This document shows, piece by piece, positions 6,336-14,767 of a stretch of 18,576 bases of DNA. Both the position numbers and the translations under genes were made by a program. The notes beneath the pieces were generated by a model, which worked only from the letters and a program-made list of their open reading frames with translations, was not told the origin of the DNA and did no database searches. The stretch comes from CAKZQX01 sp034437035 (GTDB lineage Bacteria > Chloroflexota > Chloroflexia > Chloroflexales > Chloroflexaceae), in contig DAOTUI010000237.1 in NCBI GenBank assembly GCA_034437035.1, forward strand, positions 1-18,576, given 5' to 3'. Numbering within the stretch: the stretch's first letter is position 1; each line of letters opens with the position of its first letter.

Positions 6336-7826
6336 ATGCCAGACAATGAAGCAGATCGCCTGATACGGGATATAGAAAATTTATTTGACCAGGCATGTTC
6401 CGCTGGCAATGCGGAGGCGGTTATCAAGATTGGACATGAAATTAACAATAAAATCGACAGACTGAAAAATTTGCTTGGAAACGAACACCCTACGGTTAAA
6501 CAACTACGAGATCGCCAAAAGTGTGAGCGGGAGGTAAGACACAGGATCGTCCCGCCCGATGCACCCGAAAAGGAACCGATGCCCCCTCCGAATTTGCCTA
6601 TTCCAAACCCGGAACCAGATGTGTCCGTTCCGCGTGATGAGCGACCACCGCTCCCGATCCCTCCACGGCTTAAACTCCTGGCAGTTCTTGGGGGCGTTGT
6701 GTTTGTCTTCTCCCTGCTCATGTTCTGTGGGATGCAATTGCTGGCGCACAATATCATTGCCAGTAATCTCACCCCGACCGCCATTGTCAGGCTAACGAGC
6801 ACCCTTCCGGTCACACCATCAGCAACCCCCACCATCACGCCGACACCGGTGCCCATCGTGGTGGAGAAAATTGATCCCGTGCGCCTGACGGGGGCGACCC
6901 AACCCTGGAATGTTACCCTCACGGGCAGCAATTTATCCGCAGTACAGACGATAGGACTCCAGCCAGCAGACCAGGACTATGACATAGCAACATTGTTGCC
7001 ACTGATGCAGAGTGATACCCAGATAGCTTTAAATCTGGATGAATTGTATCCAACCGCAAATGGGCAGGTGACATACATCCTGATTATTAATAACCGGGCA
7101 ACGGATAAGCAGATAATCGTCCAGGATTTTATCCGCAGTGCGCAGGTACTGGGTGTTCATGCACATTACTTCAACCGGAGTCCACGACTCTTTTTTGATG
7201 AGCCTGGAACGTTTGGCACCTATCTCTGGAACGAGGCCAGTCTCCAGACGAGAGTATCGGCCAATCCCCGTCCAGGTGATGTTGTGGTCAGTCTGGATGA
7301 CACGGTCGAAATTCTGGAAGAAGCCCAGGACACGCATGCATGGCCGGTCTACCGGGTGCGAGTACGGTCAAATATCATTGATGGTCATGAGGTGATTGGC
7401 AAAACTGGCTGGATTTCACAATGGCTGGTGGATGGACGACCAGTCCCTCCGGAGCCGACACCGCTCCCGACACCGCTCCCGACACCAACGCCAGATCCAC
7501 TACATTTTCTAGTCGATGTGCGCGCGGAAGATGGCCGGATGGAGTGTGCAGGTGGCTCAGGTATGTCATATATCGGCGGTACTGTCTATGATCGTAGCGG
7601 AAGTATTATCTACAATGCTCACGTGCAAGTCATACCGCTGGAGGGTCAGGGTAATACTATCGAATCGACAGATGTAAGGAATTATGCAGCACGCAATCTA
7701 CGCTGTGGATGGTGGCGTATCCAACTTGTTGCAGTTGGGAACAAGCCTGTTTCTAATGTATGGAAAGATGTGCATGTAACAGGGGAACAGGGGACTGGCG
7801 CAGAGATTGATTTCCGGCAGCGTTAA
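6336..7826 (+). CDS. Membrane-anchored IPT/SH3-like protein with shared N-terminal domain
   Basis: This gene encodes 496 residues from the ATG at 6336. An earlier in-frame ATG at 6327 sits only 2 nt from CAGAGG (6319-6324), whereas 6336 has 11 nt spacing and matches the MxDNEAD start of the paralogues. Residues 1-70 are a diverged shared domain (RLIRDIENLF, INNKIDRLKNL, LRDRQK). Residues ~112-134 are one membrane helix. Residues ~175-270 are IPT/TIG-like (KIDPVRLTGATQPW) and ~312-367 SH3-like (VEILEEAQ ... GKTGWISQWLVDG). A short PT linker with a 12-bp DNA repeat (7455-7490) follows. Residues ~388-496 are a beta-rich domain (FLVDVRAEDGRMECAGG ... GGTVYDRSG) resembling carboxypeptidase-regulatory or Cna-B-like folds. 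It is a paralogue of the gene at 269 through the IPT-SH3 part only. Envelope sensing or binding is inferred. Confidence 0.85.
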   Translation: MPDNEADRLIRDIENLFDQACSAGNAEAVIKIGHEINNKIDRLKNLLGNEHPTVKQLRDRQKCEREVRHRIVPPDAPEKEPMPPPNLPIPNPEPDVSVPRDERPPLPIPPRLKLLAVLGGVVFVFSLLMFCGMQLLAHNIIASNLTPTAIVRLTSTLPVTPSATPTITPTPVPIVVEKIDPVRLTGATQPWNVTLTGSNLSAVQTIGLQPADQDYDIATLLPLMQSDTQIALNLDELYPTANGQVTYILIINNRATDKQIIVQDFIRSAQVLGVHAHYFNRSPRLFFDEPGTFGTYLWNEASLQTRVSANPRPGDVVVSLDDTVEILEEAQDTHAWPVYRVRVRSNIIDGHEVIGKTGWISQWLVDGRPVPPEPTPLPTPLPTPTPDPLHFLVDVRAEDGRMECAGGSGMSYIGGTVYDRSGSIIYNAHVQVIPLEGQGNTIESTDVRNYAARNLRCGWWRIQLVAVGNKPVSNVWKDVHVTGEQGTGAEIDFRQR

Positions 7827-8032
7827 AGTCAGCCGGTATTCATGGGCACTTAAACACAAGCGCATGCGGTCAATCCCGACGTAATCGTGCATTGACGTTG
7901 GATGAAACGAAATAACTGGCGCTCCCTCTTATGATCGAGGAACGGAATAATTATCCAGACGATCCGCGCCTACTATCCGATAGATCATGCCTAAGAGAGT
8001 GAACATCTCATTGTAAAACATATGGCAGGTAA

Positions 8033-8785
8033 ATGATGGATGACAATAATGTAAAGCAGTTTGACGACCTTGCACAGGACATCAAAACAGACTTGCAAAA
8101 GCAAGAAAGAATATCTCGTCTCAAACAGGAGATAGAAGCGGCTCTTAGCAAGCCGTTGTTAGATTGGGTTGTTGATAGTGAACAAAACGGACCGATAGGA
8201 AAAGGCACACTTGATAAAGTCAGCGAATTATGTAAACTTATCGGATCTAATAACGATGAGGCAAAAGATTTAGATCGGCGTATAAAGGGGCGTACAATGC
8301 AAGTTAGGGGTGCTCGAATAGAACGAGGTTCATATCCTAAACAAACCGACGGGCCAGTATCTGAACCTCTCATTGAGTTATTGTTTAAAGGATATTTTTG
8401 GAGTATGTTTTCTGTACTCATAGTAACGGGTTTCTTATCTTTTTTTGTTTTACCACTACCTTTTGCTCAACGTACACAGTTATTTGTACTATTCGTTGGT
8501 AGTTATCCCATATTAGCTATGTTTACGATAGCTGTAGTACAGATAATGGCTATAAAATCTCACAAGTGGCAGACTGAAAAATTTTTTGTGTGGTTTCCAA
8601 GCATAACAGTATATGGTGTCATGATAAATACTGTGGCATTAGGATTTGCCCAGATCACACTTCTACGCAACCCACCTCTCTCAATAGAATACAATCCTTT
8701 GCCACTATATGATGGCTTGATACTTCCAATAGTAATTACCAGCATGATCACAGGATTTTTCAGTTCTTTTATTGAAAGTCGATAA
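8033..8785 (+). CDS. Four-helix membrane protein with shared N-terminal domain
   Basis: This 250-residue protein starts at the ATG at 8033; a second ATG at 8036 is equally possible. Residues ~30-90 match the shared domain: RLKQEIEAALSKPLLDW, then LDKVSELCKL and LDRRIKGR. This aligns with LIQDIELFLGRPFSDF, LNKRARLTNL and LSQRLDVHR of the pseudo-PGRP protein. About four membrane helices follow, at roughly 112-140, 149-172, 184-207 and 226-248. There is no sizable outer domain, unlike the other members. The DNA is visibly more AT-rich than the genes to the right, consistent with a separate origin. Function is unknown. It could be a membrane partner that oligomerises with the single-helix sensors through the shared domain (inference). 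Confidence 0.8.
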   Translation: MMDDNNVKQFDDLAQDIKTDLQKQERISRLKQEIEAALSKPLLDWVVDSEQNGPIGKGTLDKVSELCKLIGSNNDEAKDLDRRIKGRTMQVRGARIERGSYPKQTDGPVSEPLIELLFKGYFWSMFSVLIVTGFLSFFVLPLPFAQRTQLFVLFVGSYPILAMFTIAVVQIMAIKSHKWQTEKFFVWFPSITVYGVMINTVALGFAQITLLRNPPLSIEYNPLPLYDGLILPIVITSMITGFFSSFIESR

Positions 8786-8871
8786 TCAGGTGGTATTACA
8801 GACATAGTAATGGCAATAAAATAGATAGTATCCTGATGGACTGACTATGTCGAGGTGTTATTACCTCTTAA

Positions 8872-9801
8872 GTGCTACACGATAATCACACAGCAAGCAT
8901 CGGCTTAAGTAACCGTGTTTCATTTAGGCTCATTTTCATGTGGATTATAATGCTCTTCAGAACAACTAGACATAACCCTCAGATAGTCACTGCCCTGTTA
9001 ATGTTAGCAGTATACTTCTGTATCACATCAGGTGCAGTTGGTGATGCTATTGGGATAATCGATCCAGAAAATCGATTAAACGTTGCACTTGGTAGTTACT
9101 GGTGGATCCTGCCTTGCTTATGCTTTCTCATTGCATTAGATATAGTGATCTTCGAACTTGTACATCAGCCTAATATTCCCACGGGAGTTGCATTATATGC
9201 GGCTTTGTTACATTGGAATTGGGGTTTTCTGGCACACCACTGGTGGAAATTGCTCTTGGCAGCGTTAACAGCACTGATTCTGCTTGAACGCCTAAATGAG
9301 CCATTCCCGCCACCTGTCACGCCTACACCTACACCATCTGTCACGCCTACACCTACACCATCTGTCACGCCTACACCATCTGTCACACCTACGATAACCC
9401 CAACTCTTGCTATGGATGGGTGTCCACCATATAATTTTGTTATCGAAAGTCCTCCAGATAGCACAGGAGACTTCCAAAATGTATCTAATCAACCTGTCAC
9501 AGGTAGATATGAACAAAGACCTGATCCCGATCAGGCAATTGTTTTATTTACACGTGAAGAGGATGGCACATTATGGTATGAAGACATCATCGAGAAAACT
9601 TATGATTATAAATGGAAAGGCAGAATCAAGATAGGTTTACGAAGGGATGTATATGATTTAGACATTGTCATTGGTACTGTTAAAAAAAGTAGTAATTTTT
9701 GGGAATTAGCACAAAGGTTAGATGGACAAACAGAACTTGATTCAAAACCCAGCGATTTCACTTCATGCCATGAGGTTACTATACGTGTTCGGAACAGGTA
9801 A
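8872..9801 (+). CDS. Membrane protein with PT-rich linker and unknown C-terminal domain
   Basis: The open frame begins at a GTG at 8872, which has only a distant GAGGTG 14 nt upstream. ATG codons at 8938 and 8950 are alternative starts. The 309-residue form has hydrophobic helices at roughly 38-58, 77-96 and one or two within 103-139. A linker made of PTPSVTPTP units covers ~144-181 and a ~125-residue polar domain follows (GCPPYNFVIESPPDSTGDFQNV ends at ~205). The shared N-terminal domain is not recognisable. The C-terminal domain (TREEDGTLWYEDI, KWKGRIKIGLRRDVYDLDIVIGTV) matches nothing I can name. The gene is AT-rich and overlaps the next gene by 80 bp in another frame. Confidence 0.75.
   Translation: MLHDNHTASIGLSNRVSFRLIFMWIIMLFRTTRHNPQIVTALLMLAVYFCITSGAVGDAIGIIDPENRLNVALGSYWWILPCLCFLIALDIVIFELVHQPNIPTGVALYAALLHWNWGFLAHHWWKLLLAALTALILLERLNEPFPPPVTPTPTPSVTPTPTPSVTPTPSVTPTITPTLAMDGCPPYNFVIESPPDSTGDFQNVSNQPVTGRYEQRPDPDQAIVLFTREEDGTLWYEDIIEKTYDYKWKGRIKIGLRRDVYDLDIVIGTVKKSSNFWELAQRLDGQTELDSKPSDFTSCHEVTIRVRNR
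9314..9393 (+). repeat. 24/18-bp tandem repeats encoding PTPSVTPTP linker
   Basis: Two exact 24-nt copies (9314-9337, 9338-9361) are followed by an 18-nt shortened copy (9362-9379) and a partial one, all beginning CTGTCAC. They keep frame and form the Pro/Thr linker between membrane helices and C-terminal domain. There are no spacers, so this is not a CRISPR. Confidence 0.9.
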
Positions 9802-11239
9802 ACATGGCTTAAGAAATCCAGAACGTATATATACTCCCTTCACCCTTGCGCACGATGCCCTCCTGCGACCGAGTCGCTTTGCGGCGTATCTTGAAGGAGG
9901 GTGGGGCCATATTGGCCGGGCCGCGCTGGCGATCGGGCTATGGTTAGGCGCTACGTTCGCCCTGACTGGCGCTATATTGCCACAGATGCTGCCGATCCCG
10001 CCCGGCAGCCTGATCCAGGGAATGGTCATGGCTCCGATGCTGGCGATGATGCTGGCTGGCCTGGGAGTGATGATGGGGAGTAAAACCCGCTCGGTTCGAG
10101 CAAATACCGCTTTCTGGTTGCTGCATTGCCAGCTTGCCGTCACACCACCGCTTACGCTGCTCCTAACGTTCGGCATGAGCAACCTGCCCTTCATTACTCG
10201 TTGGGAACCGCTGCTGGTTATCGTATTGTTACTGCTCATGGGGTTCTGGATCGGCACAATGCTGGTTGTGATGGCAATGCATCAGCCACATCTGCACCAG
10301 TCTGAACATGCCACTGTCCGCTGGTTGGTGGGTGGTGCTGCACTTCTCCTGGCCGGAATACTCTGGTGGTCGCCGACGCTGCATGGCACCAATGTCATGC
10401 TGGTCCTGCCCCCCCTGGTTGGTCTGAGTATCGGCATGCTCCGGCCACTAAGCTGGCTCTGGGAAGCTCCGTTTAGCCTGGGACTGACCATTGCCGGGAG
10501 GCTGGGGATGGCTCCTGCCGATCTGCACCGGTTCCACCCGGTCAATCTGGATGAGCTCGGTTTGCTGCCACTTCCAGGCCTGCGCTCCACGCTGATCCGG
10601 GTATGTCGCGCCGATCTGGAAACCGGTGCAACATGGTTGATTGCCCTATCACACCATCCCGGACACTATGGGGCGGTACGCGGCGCGCTGCATGCCATTA
10701 TCCGCCAGGGCACGCTGGCACATCCCCTGCTCTTCTGGTTAAGCACCTGTCCGGAGGGATGCACTGTATTACACACATTGCGCGAACAGCCCCGTCCACT
10801 CCATCCGTTAATTGCGACCTATGCAGCATTAAGCGATACCATTGAGCCGGGGGCCTGGCCTGCAATTATTAACCGGCACCAGTCTGCCCTGGCAGACCAG
10901 AACCACCTGCCCGGAAATACGGCTCTGCGTGCGTTGCTTGAAACTGGCATGGCTGTTCTGACAGCCAGTCGCTGGTCAGATACACTACCGGCAATACATG
11001 GAGTGCCCAAACTCACTGGAGTTGAGATGGATGCCCTGTGGATGATAGTACATACAGTGCAGTCCTGGCTGACAAACCCTGAACCGGTCCTGGTGAGTGA
11101 GCGACTGCAGCAGACTCAAAACCTTCGGGATGAAATCCGGCAGATAGATGGCTGGCCAGGCGCACTGCTGGCAGCGACGAGCGAACATCTGCTGTTTTTG
11201 ATTACCATTGAACAGCGTCAGGGAGCATGGGTCTTGTGA
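9722..11239 (+). CDS. Polytopic membrane protein upstream of CHAT protease
   Basis: This 505-residue protein starts at the ATG at 9722, with AAAGG at 9713-9717; an ATG at 9770 is an alternative. The first ~27 residues are encoded inside the end of the previous gene. GC-rich coding starts only near 9838. Residues ~60-270 contain about six membrane helices (for example AALAIGLWLGATFALTGAIL and LLVIVLLLLMGFWIGTML). Residues ~280-505 are soluble and mostly helical (RVCRADLETGATWLIALSHH ... ALLAATSEHLLFLITIEQ). No known catalytic motif is seen. The stop codon overlaps the probable GTG start of the CHAT gene (GTGA at 11236-11239), so the two proteins are probably made together and may form a complex. 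It could be a membrane scaffold or a target of the protease. I do not recognise the family. Confidence 0.85.
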   Translation: MDKQNLIQNPAISLHAMRLLYVFGTGKHGLRNPERIYTPFTLAHDALLRPSRFAAYLEGGWGHIGRAALAIGLWLGATFALTGAILPQMLPIPPGSLIQGMVMAPMLAMMLAGLGVMMGSKTRSVRANTAFWLLHCQLAVTPPLTLLLTFGMSNLPFITRWEPLLVIVLLLLMGFWIGTMLVVMAMHQPHLHQSEHATVRWLVGGAALLLAGILWWSPTLHGTNVMLVLPPLVGLSIGMLRPLSWLWEAPFSLGLTIAGRLGMAPADLHRFHPVNLDELGLLPLPGLRSTLIRVCRADLETGATWLIALSHHPGHYGAVRGALHAIIRQGTLAHPLLFWLSTCPEGCTVLHTLREQPRPLHPLIATYAALSDTIEPGAWPAIINRHQSALADQNHLPGNTALRALLETGMAVLTASRWSDTLPAIHGVPKLTGVEMDALWMIVHTVQSWLTNPEPVLVSERLQQTQNLRDEIRQIDGWPGALLAATSEHLLFLITIEQRQGAWVL

Positions 11240-13161
11240 AAGCATATGATGAACTACTCATTGCGTTCACACGTAGCGAGGAGCCTACGGAAGAACGCTA
11301 CCAGGCAACCGTGCGGCAGCGTGGGTTACTGGTTGAAGGGGGGCCTTTCCGCCGGCGCGAAACATTCAGTGCTGCGGAAATTCGGGACATTCAACAGGAA
11401 TATGCCCGAACCCTCAAGGATTTCCAGGTACTCACTCCGCTTGGTCTTAGTGTTCCACCGCCAGACCTACGCAATCTACTGGCCCTGGGGTATCGGGTAG
11501 GCGAGGTATTGCCGCCACAGACCCGGTCGAGTCTTCTGCGAGCACTTGCACGCGCACAGAAACATCAGCGAGGATTGCGCATTATCCTGGAGGCGCATCC
11601 CGATGCACTGGCATTACTCAGCATTCCCTGGGAACTGATTGCAGTAGCACACAGTACTGTTCCTATCCATGCACTATCAGACAATAAGTACGCACCATCA
11701 GACAGCTATGAGCAGCGGGAGAATGATTTTCTGTTGTTGCGAGCCACTGTTGCCCTGGTGCGCCAGGTACGGGGTGTGGGCCAGGCACTGCCTCTTGCAC
11801 TGGCAACACCACTTCGGTTACAAGCCTTCGTATCCCAACCACATGGTGAAGTGCCGATTGACATGCAGTCGGTGGAACAGGCCGTACAAACAACCGGGCA
11901 TGGCGACACGACTGATCTCTACACCGGACATGGAACCCTGCCAGCGATGCAAGAGCGACTGAGCCGGCATACGCCACAGATTGTCCATCTGCTCTGTCAT
12001 GGTGAACATCGCGATACTGGATCAGGCGTTCGCAATGATCTCATCCTGACCCACAACGACGGGTACCCGCACCGGGTTAGCGTATTTGATCTAGCCCCAA
12101 GTCTATCGCTGGCGACAGATCTGCAACTGGTTATACTCCATGCATGCCATAGTGCCTCCCTGTCAAGCAGCAGCATGCAGAGTGACAACGAGCATACTGC
12201 GGCGGATACGCCCCGGATCGTGAGCGAGAGTATTGCACTGGGCCTGCTACGCGCCGGGATACGAGCAATAGTGGCATTCCAGGGCGAGGTAGGCCAGGAC
12301 GCCGCGACAGCATTTATGCATACCTTTTATACACAACTTGCTGCGGGACATGAACTTGACCAGGCCGTGACGGAAGGACGAATCGCTATGCAGACTGCCG
12401 GTGGCACAGTTGATTGGAGTTTACCGGTCGTCTATCGCGGGCATGAAGAACCAGAGCCGGCCACCATGCTGACACGTATGGCTGACCGGATCGAGCCAGG
12501 CTTACGCAATCCAGGCGTGCAGCAAACCGTACGGGCCGGAATCGTCGCGCTGGCTTTATTGCTCCTGCTCACGGGCATTGTACGCTGGGTTCTCGTACCC
12601 GATGCAGCGCTGCGGCTGCATCGTACCACCCTGCTACCCCTCATGACAGTCTGGATAAGTATGGGGGTAATCAGTCCGGCAATTATCGCCGCCGCCCAAC
12701 GGGGAGTACGGAAACAGATACATCTGAGTTCATCCATTCGGCAGATGGCGCTGGTCGCACAGTGGGCCGGCGCGTACCTGGGATATGCGATCTGGAGTGT
12801 CATCTGTCTGGTGCTGGGAGTAATCCTGGTTTTACTGGATCCAACCGGTCTGGTATACACAAGAAGCGTTCAAATTGGATTTCTCGTTGTTACTATTATC
12901 AGTAGCTGGTTCGCAAGCTATATTTTTGCTCGTGTCCAGGTCAAGAGTACACTGGCAATCGCGCCCTATAATCCTGAACTCTTTTTACCCTGGAGTCAAT
13001 GGATTCTGTTTGCGGCCGCGCTGCTGTTATTGGGTCTTCCGTACAGTTTGTTCTGGATCAACAACATTGTCGGCGCATGGTTCATGCGTCCGGCACCGGG
13101 CGCATTGCTCCTGGCTATTGTAATGCTGACCATCACTCACTGGATTAACACTGACATGTAA
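11236..13161 (+). CDS. CHAT-domain (caspase-like) protease with C-terminal membrane helices
   Basis: The start chosen is the GTG at 11236, since AGGGAG at 11220-11225 gives 10 nt spacing and the codon overlaps the upstream stop. An ATG at 11227 lies only 1 nt from that site. The product is 641 residues. Residues ~90-390 form a CHAT domain, a caspase-clan Cys protease. A LxxIPWELI motif is followed by the catalytic His255 in VHLLCHGEH and the catalytic Cys304 in LVILHACHSAS, and later by GLLRAGIRAIVAFQGEVGQDAA. Residues ~433-641 hold about six membrane helices, anchoring the protease with its catalytic part probably in the cytoplasm. The substrate is unknown. Adjacent sensor-like membrane proteins make an envelope-triggered protease plausible (inference). 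It converges on the next gene with 8 bp between stops. Confidence 0.9.
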   Translation: MKAYDELLIAFTRSEEPTEERYQATVRQRGLLVEGGPFRRRETFSAAEIRDIQQEYARTLKDFQVLTPLGLSVPPPDLRNLLALGYRVGEVLPPQTRSSLLRALARAQKHQRGLRIILEAHPDALALLSIPWELIAVAHSTVPIHALSDNKYAPSDSYEQRENDFLLLRATVALVRQVRGVGQALPLALATPLRLQAFVSQPHGEVPIDMQSVEQAVQTTGHGDTTDLYTGHGTLPAMQERLSRHTPQIVHLLCHGEHRDTGSGVRNDLILTHNDGYPHRVSVFDLAPSLSLATDLQLVILHACHSASLSSSSMQSDNEHTAADTPRIVSESIALGLLRAGIRAIVAFQGEVGQDAATAFMHTFYTQLAAGHELDQAVTEGRIAMQTAGGTVDWSLPVVYRGHEEPEPATMLTRMADRIEPGLRNPGVQQTVRAGIVALALLLLLTGIVRWVLVPDAALRLHRTTLLPLMTVWISMGVISPAIIAAAQRGVRKQIHLSSSIRQMALVAQWAGAYLGYAIWSVICLVLGVILVLLDPTGLVYTRSVQIGFLVVTIISSWFASYIFARVQVKSTLAIAPYNPELFLPWSQWILFAAALLLLGLPYSLFWINNIVGAWFMRPAPGALLLAIVMLTITHWINTDM

Positions 13162-13169
13162 CGGTATGG

Positions 13170-13883
13170 TTATGCGGCACCCGCCAATTCTGTGCATGTA
13201 ATCGTGAACTGCGCCGCCTGTTGTAGCTCGGTGACACCGAGATCAGCAAACCGAACCAGGCCCTGATCGTTCGTCGAGGCCGTATACACATACTCATCGA
13301 TACTCAGGGTGATCTGCCAGCGGGTAGTAGGCGTAGCATCACGCACCGCCACCAGTAGCTCAGCCGTATCGCCGGCGATATGGAGTGAGACCGCCACCAG
13401 GGGGGTTCCTGGCATTTCGCGCAGGGTATCGCTGAAGAGATGTTCCTGTCGGTATGCACCCGACTGACTGCCACCGAGCGTAGGAATGGTCGGGGCCAGA
13501 TTGGGCAGTGCCAATGTCAGTTCGAAACGGCGGTGAAGACCCTGGAGCATGCGCAATACAACCTTTTCGCTGGCGCGGGTTGGTGAGGTGCTAAAGAATG
13601 GTGGTGGTGACGGCACGGCAGGCAGGTCTGTCTCCTCATTCATCAGCACCGCTAGGTCTTCAGCCAGTTCCAGATACAGCGCCATACTCTCGGGATCGTG
13701 ATCGAGATGGTGTAATAGTGCGGCGAAGGTTGGATCGTTATCTACATCCTCACCGGCCTGTTCTGCCTCGATCAGGGCGGGCAGCAATGCCTGTGCCTCT
13801 TCCCGCGTCATAGTATCAGGTGCAGTGAGTGCCGCACGTAGACGCGTAACTGCTTCCTGCTCAGCTCCCGGGTTATCGGCCAT
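13170..13883 (-). CDS. Small protein coupled to sigma factor, possible anti-sigma-like partner
   Basis: This 237-residue protein starts at the ATG at 13883-13881 and overlaps the end of the sigma gene by 11 bp, so the two are translationally coupled. Residues 1-85 are acidic and helical (TREEAQALLPALIEAEQAGED, DPTFAALLHHLDHDPES, LELAEDLAVLM), resembling the helical N-terminal part of anti-sigma factors. There is no HxxxCxxC zinc motif and no membrane helix. A Pro/Ser-rich linker covers ~86-105. The C-terminal part (~160-237) is beta-rich (TTRWQITLSIDEYVYTAST). Position and shape suggest it binds the sigma factor and could be cut in the linker by a CHAT protease. That is inference; no family assignment is certain. 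Confidence 0.75.
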   Translation of the reverse strand: MADNPGAEQEAVTRLRAALTAPDTMTREEAQALLPALIEAEQAGEDVDNDPTFAALLHHLDHDPESMALYLELAEDLAVLMNEETDLPAVPSPPPFFSTSPTRASEKVVLRMLQGLHRRFELTLALPNLAPTIPTLGGSQSGAYRQEHLFSDTLREMPGTPLVAVSLHIAGDTAELLVAVRDATPTTRWQITLSIDEYVYTASTNDQGLVRFADLGVTELQQAAQFTITCTELAGAA

Positions 13884-14658
13884 CAGGGATGTCTCCTGTC
13901 GTTACAGTTGGACGGGATATCGCGCCGGCAAGTTCATTGAGTGTTTCCATAACCTGAGGAGCATCGCGCAACCGGGCTAATGCGCGATGTTTCGCGACCC
14001 GGGTCCGGTGGAGTGGTATTGCAAGATCGCGGGCAACATCACGCGGCTTATCGGCAAACAGGACTATTCGGAGCAGCACCAGTCGTTCAAGCGGGTTTGG
14101 CAGCGTGGTCTGAAGCATCTGGACCAGATGCCGGCTCACGAGACGTTGTTCGGTATCCATGACCAGATCGGACGGGTCGGTCGGCTCATGCTGCGGTTGG
14201 TCCATCAACACTGCATGCAACGACAGGGTATGCTGAGTCTGCTGCCGATATTCACGGTGAACCGTACGGAAAATTTTCATCGCCCAACTGAGCAGACCTG
14301 CTGGTGTACGTAGCGTCGGCAGGCGTTCAATAACCCGCAGAACGGCTTCCTGTGCCAGTTCGTGGGCATCGGCATCAGCCAGACCTCTGGTATAGGCCCA
14401 CCGCACAAAGGCAATCCAGAGTTCCTGAGCTGCACGTTCCTGACGCTGCTGTAGACCCTTATAAAGCAGGACACTATAGGTACGCCAGACCGCCAGGCGT
14501 AACCGTTCGCGCGGCGAAGCATTCCCGGTCAGCGCGGTAAACGCGGTGACAACGTCATCCAAAAACGTCGCTTCATCCTGAACCAGCATCCAATCGTTGC
14601 GTTGTGACAGATGCTGCCAGAGGGTTCGGAGATCATCACGAAGAGTCTCGTCCACCAT
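13873..14658 (-). CDS. ECF-like sigma-70 family RNA polymerase sigma factor
   Basis: This is a 261-residue protein, longer than a minimal ECF sigma. Residues ~78-140 match region 2 (WIAFVRWAYTRGL, AHELAQEAVLRVIERLPT, GLLSWAMKIFRTVHREY), the -10 recognition and core-binding part. Residues ~188-232 match region 4 with its helix-turn-helix (PLERLVLLRIVLF, PRDVARDLAIPLHRTRVAKHR). An extra ~75-residue N-terminal helical extension precedes region 2. Codon 1 is at 14658 and the gene diverges from the TPR-CHAT gene across 109 bp. It heads a two-gene operon with its probable partner. It likely drives a small regulon and perhaps its own cluster. Confidence 0.85.
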   Translation of the reverse strand: MVDETLRDDLRTLWQHLSQRNDWMLVQDEATFLDDVVTAFTALTGNASPRERLRLAVWRTYSVLLYKGLQQRQERAAQELWIAFVRWAYTRGLADADAHELAQEAVLRVIERLPTLRTPAGLLSWAMKIFRTVHREYRQQTQHTLSLHAVLMDQPQHEPTDPSDLVMDTEQRLVSRHLVQMLQTTLPNPLERLVLLRIVLFADKPRDVARDLAIPLHRTRVAKHRALARLRDAPQVMETLNELAGAISRPTVTTGDIPDGR

Positions 14659-14705
14659 CTGCCCCTTCTTCTATGTGTTGTTCGGGGTAATGGTACCACA
14701 GGTAT

Positions 14706-14739
14706 GGGAATGCGTAAACGTGCGAACTGCCGCATTCCC
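14706..14739. promoter_or_regulatory. 9-bp perfect inverted repeat in divergent promoter region
   Basis: GGGAATGCG (14706-14714) and CGCATTCCC (14731-14739) are separated by 16 nt, in the 109-bp gap between the sigma gene and the TPR-CHAT start. It could be an operator for a dimeric regulator, or a 5'-UTR hairpin of the TPR-CHAT mRNA. An in-frame GTG at 14720 sits in the loop, so it matters for start choice too. Confidence 0.5.
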
Positions 14740-14767
14740 GGTTCAATCTTTGAAAGACAGTATCACT

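Noticed and set aside
8852..8867. GAGGT/ACCTC mini-hairpin before the gene at 8872
   Set aside because: Five base pairs in AT-rich DNA are expected by chance, and the ribosome site itself is uncertain.
9314..9393. Short direct repeats that could suggest a CRISPR-like array
   Set aside because: The units are contiguous, keep reading frame and encode a PTPSVTPTP linker. There are no unique spacers.
14597..14767. Upstream extension of the TPR-CHAT frame
   Set aside because: It runs antisense through the start of the sigma gene, has no TPR-like sequence and would remove the divergent promoter gap.
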